The notes: generated by a model from the letters alone, not told the origin. A stretch of 23,562 nt of DNA from BPGL01 sp035463115 (GCA_035463115.1 DATHTO010000107.1:1-23562), one strand, 5' to 3'; positions 10,398-17,467 are shown, counted from the stretch's first letter. Numbers and translations are program-made.

Positions 10398-10403
10398 TAG
10401 CGT
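10398..10403 (+). promoter_or_regulatory. Candidate ftsE -10 box TAGCGT
   Basis: TAGCGT is the best TANNNT hexamer before ftsE and would leave a leader of about 38 nt. No clear Shine-Dalgarno precedes the ftsE ATG, and no good -35 is seen. Confidence 0.4.
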
Positions 10404-10447
10404 AGGCCGGTCATCTTCCCCGACCTGCAGGTTCTCCCACACAGACG

Positions 10448-11125
10448 ATGATCAGCCTTCAGCACGTCAGCAAGACGTACAAGAACGGCGTGACCGCCCT
10501 CGCCGGCGTCGACCTCGAGATCCAGAAGGGCGAGTTCGTCTTCGTCGTCGGCCCGTCCGGCTCCGGCAAGTCGACGCTGATCCGGCTCCTCCTGAAGGAG
10601 GAGGAGGCGACGGACGGAGACGTCTACGTCGCGGGCAAGGCCCTCGACAAGATCACGCCGTGGAAGGTTCCGCACCTGCGCCGGAACATCGGTACCGTGT
10701 TCCAGGACTACAAGCTGCTCCAGGACAAGACCGCCTTCGAGAACGTGTCGTTCGCGCTCGAGGTGATCGGCAAGCCGAAGCACGTGATCGACCAGCGCGT
10801 GCCCGAGATCCTCGACTACGTCGGACTGGGGGACAAGCTGAACGCGTACCCCGACGAGCTGTCGGGCGGCGAGCAGCAGCGCGTGTCGATCGCACGCGCC
10901 TGCGTGAACCGCCCGCTCGTGCTGCTCGCCGACGAGCCCACCGGCAACCTGGACCCGAACACGAGCGTCGACATCATGCGGCTGCTCGACAAGGTCAACA
11001 AGATCGGCACGACCGTCGTGATGGCCACCCACGATCAGGCGATCGTCGACGCGATGCGCAAGCGCGTCGTCGAGCTCGATCAGGGCAAGGTCGTCCGTGA
11101 CCAGAGCCGAGGGGTCTACAGCTAG
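10448..11125 (+). CDS. ftsE: Cell division ATP-binding protein FtsE
   Basis: The 225-residue ABC ATPase of the FtsEX complex. At the septum this complex uses ATP to activate peptidoglycan hydrolases through FtsX rather than to transport a solute. Walker A GPSGSGKST is at 35-43. The signature LSGGEQQ is at 138-144, and Walker B LVLLADEPTGNLD follows, with catalytic E163. The H-loop histidine is in MATHDQ. The length and the early MISLQHVSKTY strand are typical. ftsX begins 2 nt after the stop, so the two are an operon. The start ATG at 10448 gives the canonical N-terminus. Confidence 0.95.
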   Translation: MISLQHVSKTYKNGVTALAGVDLEIQKGEFVFVVGPSGSGKSTLIRLLLKEEEATDGDVYVAGKALDKITPWKVPHLRRNIGTVFQDYKLLQDKTAFENVSFALEVIGKPKHVIDQRVPEILDYVGLGDKLNAYPDELSGGEQQRVSIARACVNRPLVLLADEPTGNLDPNTSVDIMRLLDKVNKIGTTVVMATHDQAIVDAMRKRVVELDQGKVVRDQSRGVYS

Positions 11126-11127
11126 CC

Positions 11128-12039
11128 ATGGCGAGGCTCGACTACTACTTCCGCGAGACCGCCGCCGGGCTCCGGCGTAACGGCACCGTCGCGTTCGCGG
11201 CCATGTCCACGGCGTTCATCGCCCTGTTCCTGTTCGGCCTCGCCCTGCTGATCGCGAGGGAGTTCGACCTCGTGATCGAGGCATGGACCGGGAACGTCCA
11301 GGTCGCGGTCTACCTCGACGATCCGCCCAGCGACGACACGGTCGGCCGGCTCACCGAGACGCTCCAGCAATTACCCGCCGTCTCGGACGTGTCGTACGAG
11401 GACAAGACCGCGGCGTGTGCCCGGTTCAACGAGCTCTTCCGGAACCAGCCGTCGATCACCGAGAACGTCGAGTGCGAGGAGGTGATCCCGGCGTCGCTGC
11501 GGGTGAACCTCGCCGACGCGTCGCAGTACGAGCAGATCCCGGCGGCGCTCGGATGCGCGCCGAACGATGCCGGCGAGGTCGAATGCTCGGCGCCGGGCGT
11601 GCGAGCCGTGGCCGACTACCGCGAGCTGCTCGACCGCCTCGTGGCGATCACCCGCGTCCTGTCGATCGGCGTCCTGTCGATCGCGGTGATCATGCTGGGC
11701 TCCGCGATCGCGCTCGTCGCGAACACGCTGCGGATGGGCATGTTCGCGCGCCGCAAGGAGATCGGCATCATGCGCCTCGTCGGCGCGACGAACTGGCGGA
11801 TCCGCGTCCCGTTCCTGATCGAGGGGTTCATCGAAGCGTTCCTCGGGGCCGTCGCGGCCGTCTTCGCGCTGTTCCTCGTGAAGGTCGTGTTCATCGACCG
11901 CCTGCGCGGCGAGATCGAGTTCATCCCGTTGATCCGGAACTCCGACGTGATCGCCGTCGCGCCGTGGATCCTGATCGCAGCGGTCGTCGTCGCGGTGATC
12001 GCGGGCACGATCGGCATGCGTCGCTTCCTCGACGTGTGA
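11128..12039 (+). CDS. ftsX: Cell division protein FtsX
   Basis: A 303-residue membrane partner of FtsE. It has the standard FtsX topology: a cytoplasmic start (MARLDYYFRETAAGLRRNG), helix 1 at about 24-46, a large extracellular domain (about 47-170), and three more helices near 175-200, 225-255 and 270-295. The cytoplasmic loop RRKEIGIMRLVGATNWRIR is the FtsX/MacB-family coupling segment that contacts the ATPase. The extracellular domain recruits a cell-wall hydrolase (RipC in mycobacteria). It contains four cysteines (C97, C116, C143, C153), enough for two disulfides. No M23 or NlpC hydrolase gene follows; smpB comes next. Confidence 0.93.
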   Translation: MARLDYYFRETAAGLRRNGTVAFAAMSTAFIALFLFGLALLIAREFDLVIEAWTGNVQVAVYLDDPPSDDTVGRLTETLQQLPAVSDVSYEDKTAACARFNELFRNQPSITENVECEEVIPASLRVNLADASQYEQIPAALGCAPNDAGEVECSAPGVRAVADYRELLDRLVAITRVLSIGVLSIAVIMLGSAIALVANTLRMGMFARRKEIGIMRLVGATNWRIRVPFLIEGFIEAFLGAVAAVFALFLVKVVFIDRLRGEIEFIPLIRNSDVIAVAPWILIAAVVVAVIAGTIGMRRFLDV

Positions 12040-12067
12040 TGTCGGTCGTGCCGGCCCGGAGCCGCTG

Positions 12068-12535
12068 ATGGCGAGCCGCGGTGACGGCGAGCACACCGTC
12101 GCGACGAACCGGAAGGCCCGCCACGACTACGAGCTGATCGAGCGGGTCGAGGCCGGCATCGAGCTCACCGGCGACGAGGTGAAGTCGCTGCGGGAGGGTC
12201 GCGCGTCGCTCGTCGACTGCTTCGGGCGGATCCGCGGCGGCGAGCTGTGGCTCGAGGGGATGCACGTGCCGGCCTACGAGCAGGGCGACAAGCGGACGCA
12301 CCAACCGATGCGGCCCCGGAAGCTCCTCATGCACAAGCGCGAGATCGAGCGCTTCGACGCGGAACTCCGCGAACGAGGCCTCACGCTCGTGCCGCTCCGC
12401 GTGTACTTCACGCACGGCATCGCGAAGGTCGAGATCGCGCTCGCGCGCGGCAAGCGGCGGTACGAGAAGCGGCAGTCGATCGCGAAGCGCGAGGCACAGC
12501 GCGAGATGGAGCAAGCCGCCGGACGCCGGCGCTGA
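12068..12535 (+). CDS. smpB: tmRNA-binding protein SmpB
   Basis: A 155-residue partner of tmRNA in trans-translation. It binds the tRNA-like domain and fills the decoding centre of stalled ribosomes with its C-terminal tail. The core carries the family landmarks TNRKARHDYELIERVEAGI, LTGDEVKSLREGRASL and HQPMRPRKLLMHKREI. The tail (KRRYEKRQSIAKREAQREM) is basic and helical, as in other SmpB proteins. GGAG (12058-12061) lies 6 nt before the ATG. It follows ftsX by 28 nt and is probably in the same transcript. Its RNA partner ssrA is encoded about 3 kb downstream on the same strand. Confidence 0.96.
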   Translation: MASRGDGEHTVATNRKARHDYELIERVEAGIELTGDEVKSLREGRASLVDCFGRIRGGELWLEGMHVPAYEQGDKRTHQPMRPRKLLMHKREIERFDAELRERGLTLVPLRVYFTHGIAKVEIALARGKRRYEKRQSIAKREAQREMEQAAGRRR

Positions 12536-12546
12536 GCCAGCTCGCC

Positions 12547-12552
12547 TACGAT
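12547..12552 (+). promoter_or_regulatory. -10 box TACGAT, leaderless decarboxylase-like gene
   Basis: TACGAT followed by GCGTCG and the ATG at 12559 gives the 6-nt spacing expected for a leaderless start. No Shine-Dalgarno is present, which suggests the gene has its own promoter although it lies only 23 nt after smpB. Confidence 0.5.
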
Positions 12553-12558
12553 GCGTCG

Positions 12559-13992
12559 ATGAACGGCACGGCGCCCGATCCATCCGAGATCCCGAGCGTG
12601 CTCGAGGCGGCCGCGGCCGCCGCCGGCGACTACCTCGCCGGGATCGAGCGGCGTCCCGTCCGGTCGCCGGATGCGGACGCCGTCGCCGCGTCGTTCGGTG
12701 GGTCGCTTCCCGCCGACGGGGTCGGGGCGGTCACCGCGATCGAGGAGCTCGTCGGCGGCTTCGACGGGGCGATCCATTCCGCAGGCCCGCGGTTCTTCCA
12801 CTTCGTCAACGGCGGCGTCACACCTGCGGCGCTCGCGGCGGACTGGCTGACCTCGACGATCGACCAGAACGCGGGCGCCTGGGTCTCCACGCCGCTCGGC
12901 GGGCAGCTCGAGATCGTCGCGCTCCGGTGGCTGCGCGAGCTGTTCGGGCTCCCGCCGTCGTGGGGAGGCGTGCTGACGACCGGCGCGACGATGGCGAACT
13001 TCGTCGCCCTCGCGTGCGCGCGGCGGTGGTGGGGGCTCCAGCACGGCGTCGACGTCGACGAGGACGGGCTGCGCGGGCTTCCGCCGATGCCGATCCTCGG
13101 TTCCGGCTACGTGCATCCGAGCGACCAGAAGGCGATCGCGATGCTCGGGCTCGGCCGGGCGAACGTCCGGATGCTGACGCGCGACGGCGTTGGGCGCCTC
13201 GACGTCGAGGCGCTCGAGGCGGCGCTCCGAGAGCTCGGTGGCGCGCCGGCCGTCGTGATCGGGAGCGCCGGCGAGGTGAACGCGGGCGACTTCGACCCGA
13301 TCGCGCGGATGGCCGACCTGTGCGAGCGGCACGGCGCGTGGTTCCACGTCGACGGCGCCTTCGGGCTGTTCGCGGGCCTGTCGCCGCGCAGCGCGCACCT
13401 CGTCGAAGGGGTGGAGCGGGCCGATTCCGTGATCGCCGACGGGCACAAGTGGCTGAACGTCCCGTACGACTGCGGCTTCGCGTTCGTGAAGGACGGGTCG
13501 TTGCAGCCGCAGGTCTTCGCCCGGACGGCCGCGTACCTGCCGGAGGTCGATGCCGAGCGCCCGAGCTGGGGCTACCTCGGGCCCGAGATGTCTCGCCGCG
13601 CGCGCGGGATCGACGTCTGGGCGACGCTCCGTGCGTACGGTCGCAGCGGGTACCGCGCGATCGTGGAGCGCCACCTCGATCTCGCTCAGCGGCTCGCCGC
13701 GGCGGTCGATGCGGCGCCCGACCTCGAACGCCTCGCCGATGTGCCGCTCAACATCGTGTGCTTCCGCGCCCGGCCGCCAGGGGTCCCCGAGGACCGGCTC
13801 GACGAGCTGAACCGTCGCGTCGGCGAGGACGTCCTCACCGACGGCCGCGTGTTCTTCGGATCGACGGTGTACGACGGCAAGGTGGCGTTCCGACCGGCGC
13901 CCGTGAACTGGCGGAACGGACCCGCCGAGATCGACCTCATCGTCGACGTGACCCGGGAGCTCGCTGCGAAGGCCGCCGCGGACCTCGGCTGA
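12559..13992 (+). CDS. PLP-dependent decarboxylase-family (group II, aromatic-L-amino-acid/glutamate type) enzyme
   Basis: A 477-residue fold-type I pyridoxal-phosphate enzyme. The Schiff-base lysine is K297 in DGHKWLN. The cofactor-pyridine aspartate is D265 in HVDGAFGLF. The phosphate-binding TTGATMANFVAL segment and the substrate-entry RFFHFVNGG motif match the group II decarboxylase family. In place of the usual 'T-x-G-T-T' strand before the aspartate it has GSAGEVNAGDFDPI, seen in a subgroup often annotated as 'aspartate aminotransferase family/pyridoxal-dependent decarboxylase'. Decarboxylation of an amino acid is therefore likely, but substrate and even reaction are not settled. The start ATG at 12559 matches the leaderless promoter; the open frame upstream of it is the shadow of smpB. 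Confidence 0.82.
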   Translation: MNGTAPDPSEIPSVLEAAAAAAGDYLAGIERRPVRSPDADAVAASFGGSLPADGVGAVTAIEELVGGFDGAIHSAGPRFFHFVNGGVTPAALAADWLTSTIDQNAGAWVSTPLGGQLEIVALRWLRELFGLPPSWGGVLTTGATMANFVALACARRWWGLQHGVDVDEDGLRGLPPMPILGSGYVHPSDQKAIAMLGLGRANVRMLTRDGVGRLDVEALEAALRELGGAPAVVIGSAGEVNAGDFDPIARMADLCERHGAWFHVDGAFGLFAGLSPRSAHLVEGVERADSVIADGHKWLNVPYDCGFAFVKDGSLQPQVFARTAAYLPEVDAERPSWGYLGPEMSRRARGIDVWATLRAYGRSGYRAIVERHLDLAQRLAAAVDAAPDLERLADVPLNIVCFRARPPGVPEDRLDELNRRVGEDVLTDGRVFFGSTVYDGKVAFRPAPVNWRNGPAEIDLIVDVTRELAAKAAADLG

Positions 13993-14003
13993 GGCGGCCG
14001 TGG

Positions 14004-14009
14004 GATGAT
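14004..14009 (+). promoter_or_regulatory. Weak -10-like GATGAT before the DUF2254 gene
   Basis: GATGAT plus 7 nt plus ATG (14017) repeats the spacing of the other leaderless starts here, although the first base departs from TANNNT. It argues for ATG 14017 over the ATGs at 14005 and 14008, which lie inside the hexamer. Confidence 0.3.
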
Positions 14010-14016
14010 GCGCCGC

Positions 14017-15441
14017 ATGGACGGCGCCGCGGAGCCGACGACGTCACGACCGCCTCGACACGATCCCCACGGCCGCTCGGAACGAGCGGCCGGTGGACCA
14101 CCCGTCGCCGCGACGTTGCACCAGCGTCGACGACGACGCCGGGTGCCGCTGAACTCGTCGCTGTGGGCGATGCCGCTCACGATGGGCGTCGCGGCGCTGC
14201 TCCTGGCGTCGCTCACCGGATGGATCGACGCGCTCGCCGACGACGGCCGGATCGGGCTGCCGTCGTTCGTCCGCACGCGGAGCGCCGAGGGCGCACGAGC
14301 GATCCTGCAGACGATCGCCGCCGCGTCGTCGACGGCGCTCGCCCTCGTCGTGACGCTGACGGTGACGGTGCTGGCGAACGCCGGATCGCAGTTCGGCCAA
14401 CGCCTGATCCGGAACTTCATGCGGGCCGTGGTTCCGAAGATCACGCTGGGCCTGTTCGTGTCCAGCGCCGTGTTCAGCCTCGCCGTGCTCTCGCGCGTCG
14501 AGACGGTGGACGATCCGTTCGTGCCGAGCCTCTCGACGGGCGTGGCGATCGTTCTCGCGTTCGCGTCGGTGGTCGCGCTGCTCGTGTACGTGCACACCGT
14601 CGCCCTCGACATCCAGGTCCCGTCCGTCGTCGCGGGGGTCGCCGAGGATCTCGCGAGCGCCGTCGACGAGTACGCCAGCGCGCCGGTGGAGGAAGGATGG
14701 CGCGGCTCCGAGGAACAACGCGAGCTCGAGGAGCGACTGGCGCGAGACGGGCGTGACGTCCTCGCGTCGCGCAGCGGCTACCTCCAGTACGTCGACCGGC
14801 CGGCGCTCGTCTCGATGGCCGAGGCCGCCGACGCGGTGGTGCAGCTCCGGCTCCGCCCGGGGCAGTTCCTGATCGTCGGCACGCCGATGGCGACGGTCTG
14901 GCCACCCGGAGCGGCGGACGCGCTCGCCGACGAGATCGACCGCGCGCTCCTCGAAGGTCCGAACCGGACGATCGTGCAGGACCTGCGGTTCGCCGTCGAT
15001 CAGATGGTCGAGGTGGCCCTGCGTGCGCTGTCGCCCGCGGTCAACGATCTCTTCACGGGTCTGCAGTGCGTGCACTGGCTCGGCGACGCCCTGCTGCGGT
15101 TGTCGAGGCTCGAGGTTCCGTCGCCCGTCCATCGGGATGCGCGGGGCCGGCCACGCGTGCTCGAGCCGATCCTGACGTTCGGGGAGGTCGTCGATGCCGC
15201 GTTCGACCCGATCCGCCGCGCGGGGCGCGAGCATCCCGCCGTGCTCGAGCAGATCCTCGTCACGATCGGCCGCATCGCCCCGTCCACGGTCGACGCTGGG
15301 CATCGCGAGGTGCTCATGGACGAGGCGAGGACGACGCTGGAAGAGGCGCCGCTGGCTGCCTTCACCGAGAAGGACCGCCGTGCGCTCGAGGTCGCCTTCG
15401 ACCGGACGATGCGGGAGCTCCGTGACGGGGGTGCCGGATGA
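14017..15441 (+). CDS. DUF2254 family membrane protein
   Basis: A 474-residue protein matching the DUF2254 pattern. A basic N-terminus precedes four transmembrane helices in the first 200 residues (around LWAMPLTMGVAALLLASL, ASSTALALVVTLTVTVLA, LGLFVSSAVFSLAVL and AIVLAFASVVALLVYVHTV). A long soluble C-terminal half follows. The family-typical SPAVNDLFTGLQCVHWLGDAL segment, usually 'SPAiNDpfTA..cldrL', is clear near residue 345. The function of the family is not established. The N-terminal 35 residues are Arg/Pro-rich and low in conservation signal, so the start could be a few residues either way. It lies just upstream of ssrA, whose promoter begins within 16 nt of its stop. Confidence 0.8.
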   Translation: MDGAAEPTTSRPPRHDPHGRSERAAGGPPVAATLHQRRRRRRVPLNSSLWAMPLTMGVAALLLASLTGWIDALADDGRIGLPSFVRTRSAEGARAILQTIAAASSTALALVVTLTVTVLANAGSQFGQRLIRNFMRAVVPKITLGLFVSSAVFSLAVLSRVETVDDPFVPSLSTGVAIVLAFASVVALLVYVHTVALDIQVPSVVAGVAEDLASAVDEYASAPVEEGWRGSEEQRELEERLARDGRDVLASRSGYLQYVDRPALVSMAEAADAVVQLRLRPGQFLIVGTPMATVWPPGAADALADEIDRALLEGPNRTIVQDLRFAVDQMVEVALRALSPAVNDLFTGLQCVHWLGDALLRLSRLEVPSPVHRDARGRPRVLEPILTFGEVVDAAFDPIRRAGREHPAVLEQILVTIGRIAPSTVDAGHREVLMDEARTTLEEAPLAAFTEKDRRALEVAFDRTMRELRDGGAG

Positions 15442-15456
15442 TGTCGGCCTCCTCCG

Positions 15457-15462
15457 TATACT
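15457..15462 (+). promoter_or_regulatory. ssrA -10 box TATACT
   Basis: TATACT is the most consensus-like -10 element in the window, fitting a highly expressed stable RNA. It ends 19 nt before the mature tmRNA 5' end, leaving a short leader for RNase P to remove. No clear -35 at 17 nt spacing. Confidence 0.5.
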
Positions 15463-15481
15463 CGGATGGACAACCACATAT

Positions 15482-15830
15482 GGGGGTGTACTGGCTTCGA
15501 TCCGGACGGATGCCGTCTGGGAGAAGCGGGCCGAGATCCCGGATGTCTCGTTAAACGCCGGACGCAATCAAGCGCCAACGATGAGTACGCGCTCGCTGCC
15601 TAAGTAGTTAGGTAGCCGCCCGCCCCGTGTGCCTGCGGTCGGGGGCCGGGCGTCACTGAGCAGGCTCACCGCATCGGCTCCGCCCGGGGGCCGGTGGGGG
15701 ACATCGAACCTGGGCTGGCCGAGGGGTCCTCCGCCGACGGGAGCCCCGAGGTGAGATCTGACCGTCGGCTGCGCCCGGAGAAGCCCCAGTCGGTCGCCCG
15801 GAGACGCGGGTTCGAATCCCGCCACCTCCA
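15482..15830 (+). ncRNA. ssrA: Transfer-messenger RNA (tmRNA, one-piece)
   Basis: A 349-nt tmRNA that rescues stalled ribosomes and tags their products for proteolysis. The acceptor stem GGGGGTG (15482-15488) pairs with CACCTCC (15823-15829), followed by discriminator A (15830). The T-arm is GCGGG (15806-15810), loop TTCGAAT, CCCGC (15818-15822). The 5' part has the tmRNA-specific CTGGCTTCGA. Pseudoknot 1 is visible: CGGG (15527-15530) with CCCG (15538-15541), interlocked with CGAGA (15532-15536) and TCTCG (15546-15550). The tag frame begins soon after. The bases after the discriminator are CCG, so the terminal CCA is not fully encoded and must be completed by the CCA-adding enzyme. Structure is continuous, not circularly permuted. 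Partner smpB lies upstream. Confidence 0.95.
15574..15603 (+). other. tmRNA proteolysis-tag reading frame (ANDEYALAA)
   Basis: The resume codon is read as GCC at 15574, and nine codons encode ANDEYALAA before TAA. The end, YALAA, is the conserved ClpXP/ClpAP degron, and the start resembles the E. coli tag (ANDENYALAA). The resume codon is inferred from the AAGCGCCAAC context shared with other actinobacterial tmRNAs; starting one codon earlier would add Ser. Confidence 0.85.
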
Positions 15831-15908
15831 CCGATCCCGAACGAGACCGGCGCTCGCTCGGTGACGCACCGCAGCTCGACGAGAGGTCCGGAAGGAGGCG
15901 ATCGGCCG

Positions 15909-16778
15909 ATGACCGCGATCGCGTTCCTGGGCCTGGGCCAGATGGGTTCGATCATGGCCGCGCGCCTCGTCGACGCCGGTCACGACGTCACCGTCTGGAA
16001 CCGCACGGCCGGCCGGGCCGAAGGGGTGCGCGCGCGTGGCGCATCGGTCGCGTCGACGCCTTCGCGGGCGGCGGCCGACGCCGAGGTCGTGATGACGATG
16101 CTCGCGGATCCGCCCGCGCTCGACGAGGTGCTCTTCGGCGAGCACGGCGTTGCCGAGGGCATCCGGCCGGGAGCTGCGGTGATCGATCTGTCCACCGTCG
16201 GCCCCGCCCCGATCCGCGCGGTCGCCTCCCGGCTTCCCGACGGCGTCGACGTGCTCGACGCCCCGGTGCGCGGGAGCGTCGACAAGGCGCGTGCGGGTTC
16301 GCTCGGCATCGTCGTGGGCGGCACCGACGAGGCGTTCGCGCGTTGGCGGTCCGTCCTCGAACCGCTCGGCACGCCGATGCACGTGGGCGAGCTCGGCGCG
16401 GGGCAAGCCGCGAAGGTGGTGAACAACGTCGCGGTGATCACCGCGATGGCCCTCGTCGGCGAGGCGCTCGGCCTGGCGGAGCGGCTAGGGCTCGAGCGGG
16501 ACGCCGCGTTCGAGCTGCTCGAACAGACCTACGTCGGGGACGCCGTGCGATACGTGCGCGCACGGCTCGAACCCGGCGACTTCGCTCCTCGGTTCAAGGC
16601 CGACCTCGCGTGGAAGGATCTGCGCCTGGCGCTCGACGGTGACGGCTCCGGGCCGGAGCTCCGCACGGTCGCGGCGGCGGCGTCGTGGTACGAGGACGCC
16701 GAAGCGCTCGGGCTGGGGGACCTCGACTTCACGGTGGTGGCGGCGGTCGCGCTGGGAGAGCGTCCCACGGCGGGCTGA
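15909..16778 (+). CDS. 3-hydroxyisobutyrate dehydrogenase-family NAD(P)-dependent oxidoreductase
   Basis: A 289-residue beta-hydroxyacid dehydrogenase. The N-terminal Rossmann fold opens with FLGLGQMGSIMAARL (GxGxxG dinucleotide motif, residues 8-13) and has WNRT after beta-2, the NADP-leaning Asn-Arg-Thr signature. The substrate-binding motif is DAPVRGSVDKARAGSL, and the catalytic lysine is K169 in GAGQAAKVVNN. The C-terminal half is the family's all-helical domain. Members reduce or oxidise short hydroxyacids such as 3-hydroxyisobutyrate, tartronate semialdehyde or glyoxylate/succinic semialdehyde; which one applies is not visible. The ATG at 15909 is chosen because AAGGAGG (15892-15898) lies upstream and the protein starts directly at the first beta strand. 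The stop abuts the stop of the opposing gene. Confidence 0.9.
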   Translation: MTAIAFLGLGQMGSIMAARLVDAGHDVTVWNRTAGRAEGVRARGASVASTPSRAAADAEVVMTMLADPPALDEVLFGEHGVAEGIRPGAAVIDLSTVGPAPIRAVASRLPDGVDVLDAPVRGSVDKARAGSLGIVVGGTDEAFARWRSVLEPLGTPMHVGELGAGQAAKVVNNVAVITAMALVGEALGLAERLGLERDAAFELLEQTYVGDAVRYVRARLEPGDFAPRFKADLAWKDLRLALDGDGSGPELRTVAAAASWYEDAEALGLGDLDFTVVAAVALGERPTAG

Positions 16779-16784
16779 TCAGCC
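16773..16784. repeat. 12-bp palindrome spanning two abutting convergent stop codons
   Basis: GGCTGATCAGCC is a perfect palindrome, with bulged flanks CGGC and GCCG. It contains the TGA of the dehydrogenase (16776-16778) and, on the other strand, the TGA of the small membrane protein (16781-16779). It could fold in both transcripts as a compact bidirectional terminator. Confidence 0.4.
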
Positions 16785-17009
16785 GCCGTTCCCGCGGCGC
16801 TCCTCCTCCAGCTCGAGGCGCTCCTCCTGTTGCTCCTCGAGCCGCTCCTGTCGTTCACGGTACTCGCGGGCGTCGGGTCCGGGTCCGATCTTCGCCGTGA
16901 CCGCGGCGATGGCGATCGCGACGATCAATGCCGCGACGACGAGGGACCCGATCACCTGGGTCCGCACGCTCGGGACCTTCCTCGACGTCGGAGCGTTCCG
17001 CTCGCTCAT
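16779..17009 (-). CDS. Small membrane protein with charged coiled-coil tail
   Basis: A 76-residue protein with three parts: a short basic/polar N-terminus (MSERNAPTSRKVPS), one transmembrane helix at about 20-39 (IGSLVVAALIVAIAIAAVTA), and a highly charged C-terminal segment from about 48 made almost only of Glu, Arg, Gln and Leu, a predicted helix or coiled coil. No family is recognised. Its ATG overlaps the TGA of the upstream DUF6529 gene (ATGA, 17009-17006), so the two are translationally coupled and may work as a membrane pair. The longer open frame upstream of this ATG has no supporting signal. Confidence 0.7.
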   Translation of the reverse strand: MSERNAPTSRKVPSVRTQVIGSLVVAALIVAIAIAAVTAKIGPGPDAREYRERQERLEEQQEERLELEEERRGNGG

Positions 17010-17467
17010 GCAGGCCCCCACAGGTAGTCGCCGGCCGACGTGACCCACGTGATGCCGAGGAGCGTGAAGAGCGTCAGGCCGATCGTCGGAAGGAAGCGGT
17101 CGGCACGCTTCCACCATCGAACGGCGATCACCTTCACGGCGAGCACGCCGAGCGTCGCGAACCCGGCGATCACGTGGATCGTCGCGCGCGCGGTCTCCCC
17201 GTCGGCGGCATGCTCGATGCCGTCGCCGACCTCGAAGTAGGAGATGCACATGAACGCCACGAGGATCGCGATCGCCGCGAGGGCGTCGCCGACCGCGCGA
17301 TGCGAGAACGACGCGGCCTTCGGCTTGAGGAACGACGGTCGGATCTTCCCGTAGCCGACCGCCATGAGCACGAGCTGATAGACCGCGAGCGCCATCACGA
17401 CCGTGGCGAGCACCGTCTTCACCTGCGCGACATTGCCCCTGCTCAGCTCGTCGACCCAGTCGTCCAC
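17006..17467 (-). CDS. DUF6529 family four-helix membrane protein
   Basis: A 153-residue membrane protein resembling the DUF6529 family, marked by RGNVAQVKTVLA, YQLVLMAVGYGKIRPSFL and SHRAVGD. There are four predicted helices: about 19-37, 60-78, 97-117 and 128-146. H56 sits at the mouth of helix 2 and H98 at the start of helix 3, a layout compatible with bis-histidine heme b as in cytochrome b561-like folds. This is my inference, not a known property. The start is GTG at 17467, because GGAGGAGGGG lies just upstream on this strand, 4 nt away; the longer ATG version would add 17 low-complexity residues. It follows the aconitase X small subunit by 47 nt and overlaps the next gene by 4 nt. Confidence 0.75.
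   Translation of the reverse strand: MDDWVDELSRGNVAQVKTVLATVVMALAVYQLVLMAVGYGKIRPSFLKPKAASFSHRAVGDALAAIAILVAFMCISYFEVGDGIEHAADGETARATIHVIAGFATLGVLAVKVIAVRWWKRADRFLPTIGLTLFTLLGITWVTSAGDYLWGPA

Noticed and set aside
15800..15833. A tRNA gene suggested by the T-arm GCGGGTTCGAATCCCGC
   Set aside because: There is no anticodon arm nearby; the acceptor partner is at 15482-15488, so this is the 3' part of tmRNA.
15568..15955. Overlapping minus-strand open frames across the tmRNA
   Set aside because: They contain the antisense of tmRNA structural elements and have no ribosome binding site or domain.
16779..17249. 156-codon version of the small coiled-coil membrane protein
   Set aside because: The extra N-terminal 80 residues are Arg-rich shadow of the DUF6529 gene; ATG 17009 is coupled by ATGA overlap.
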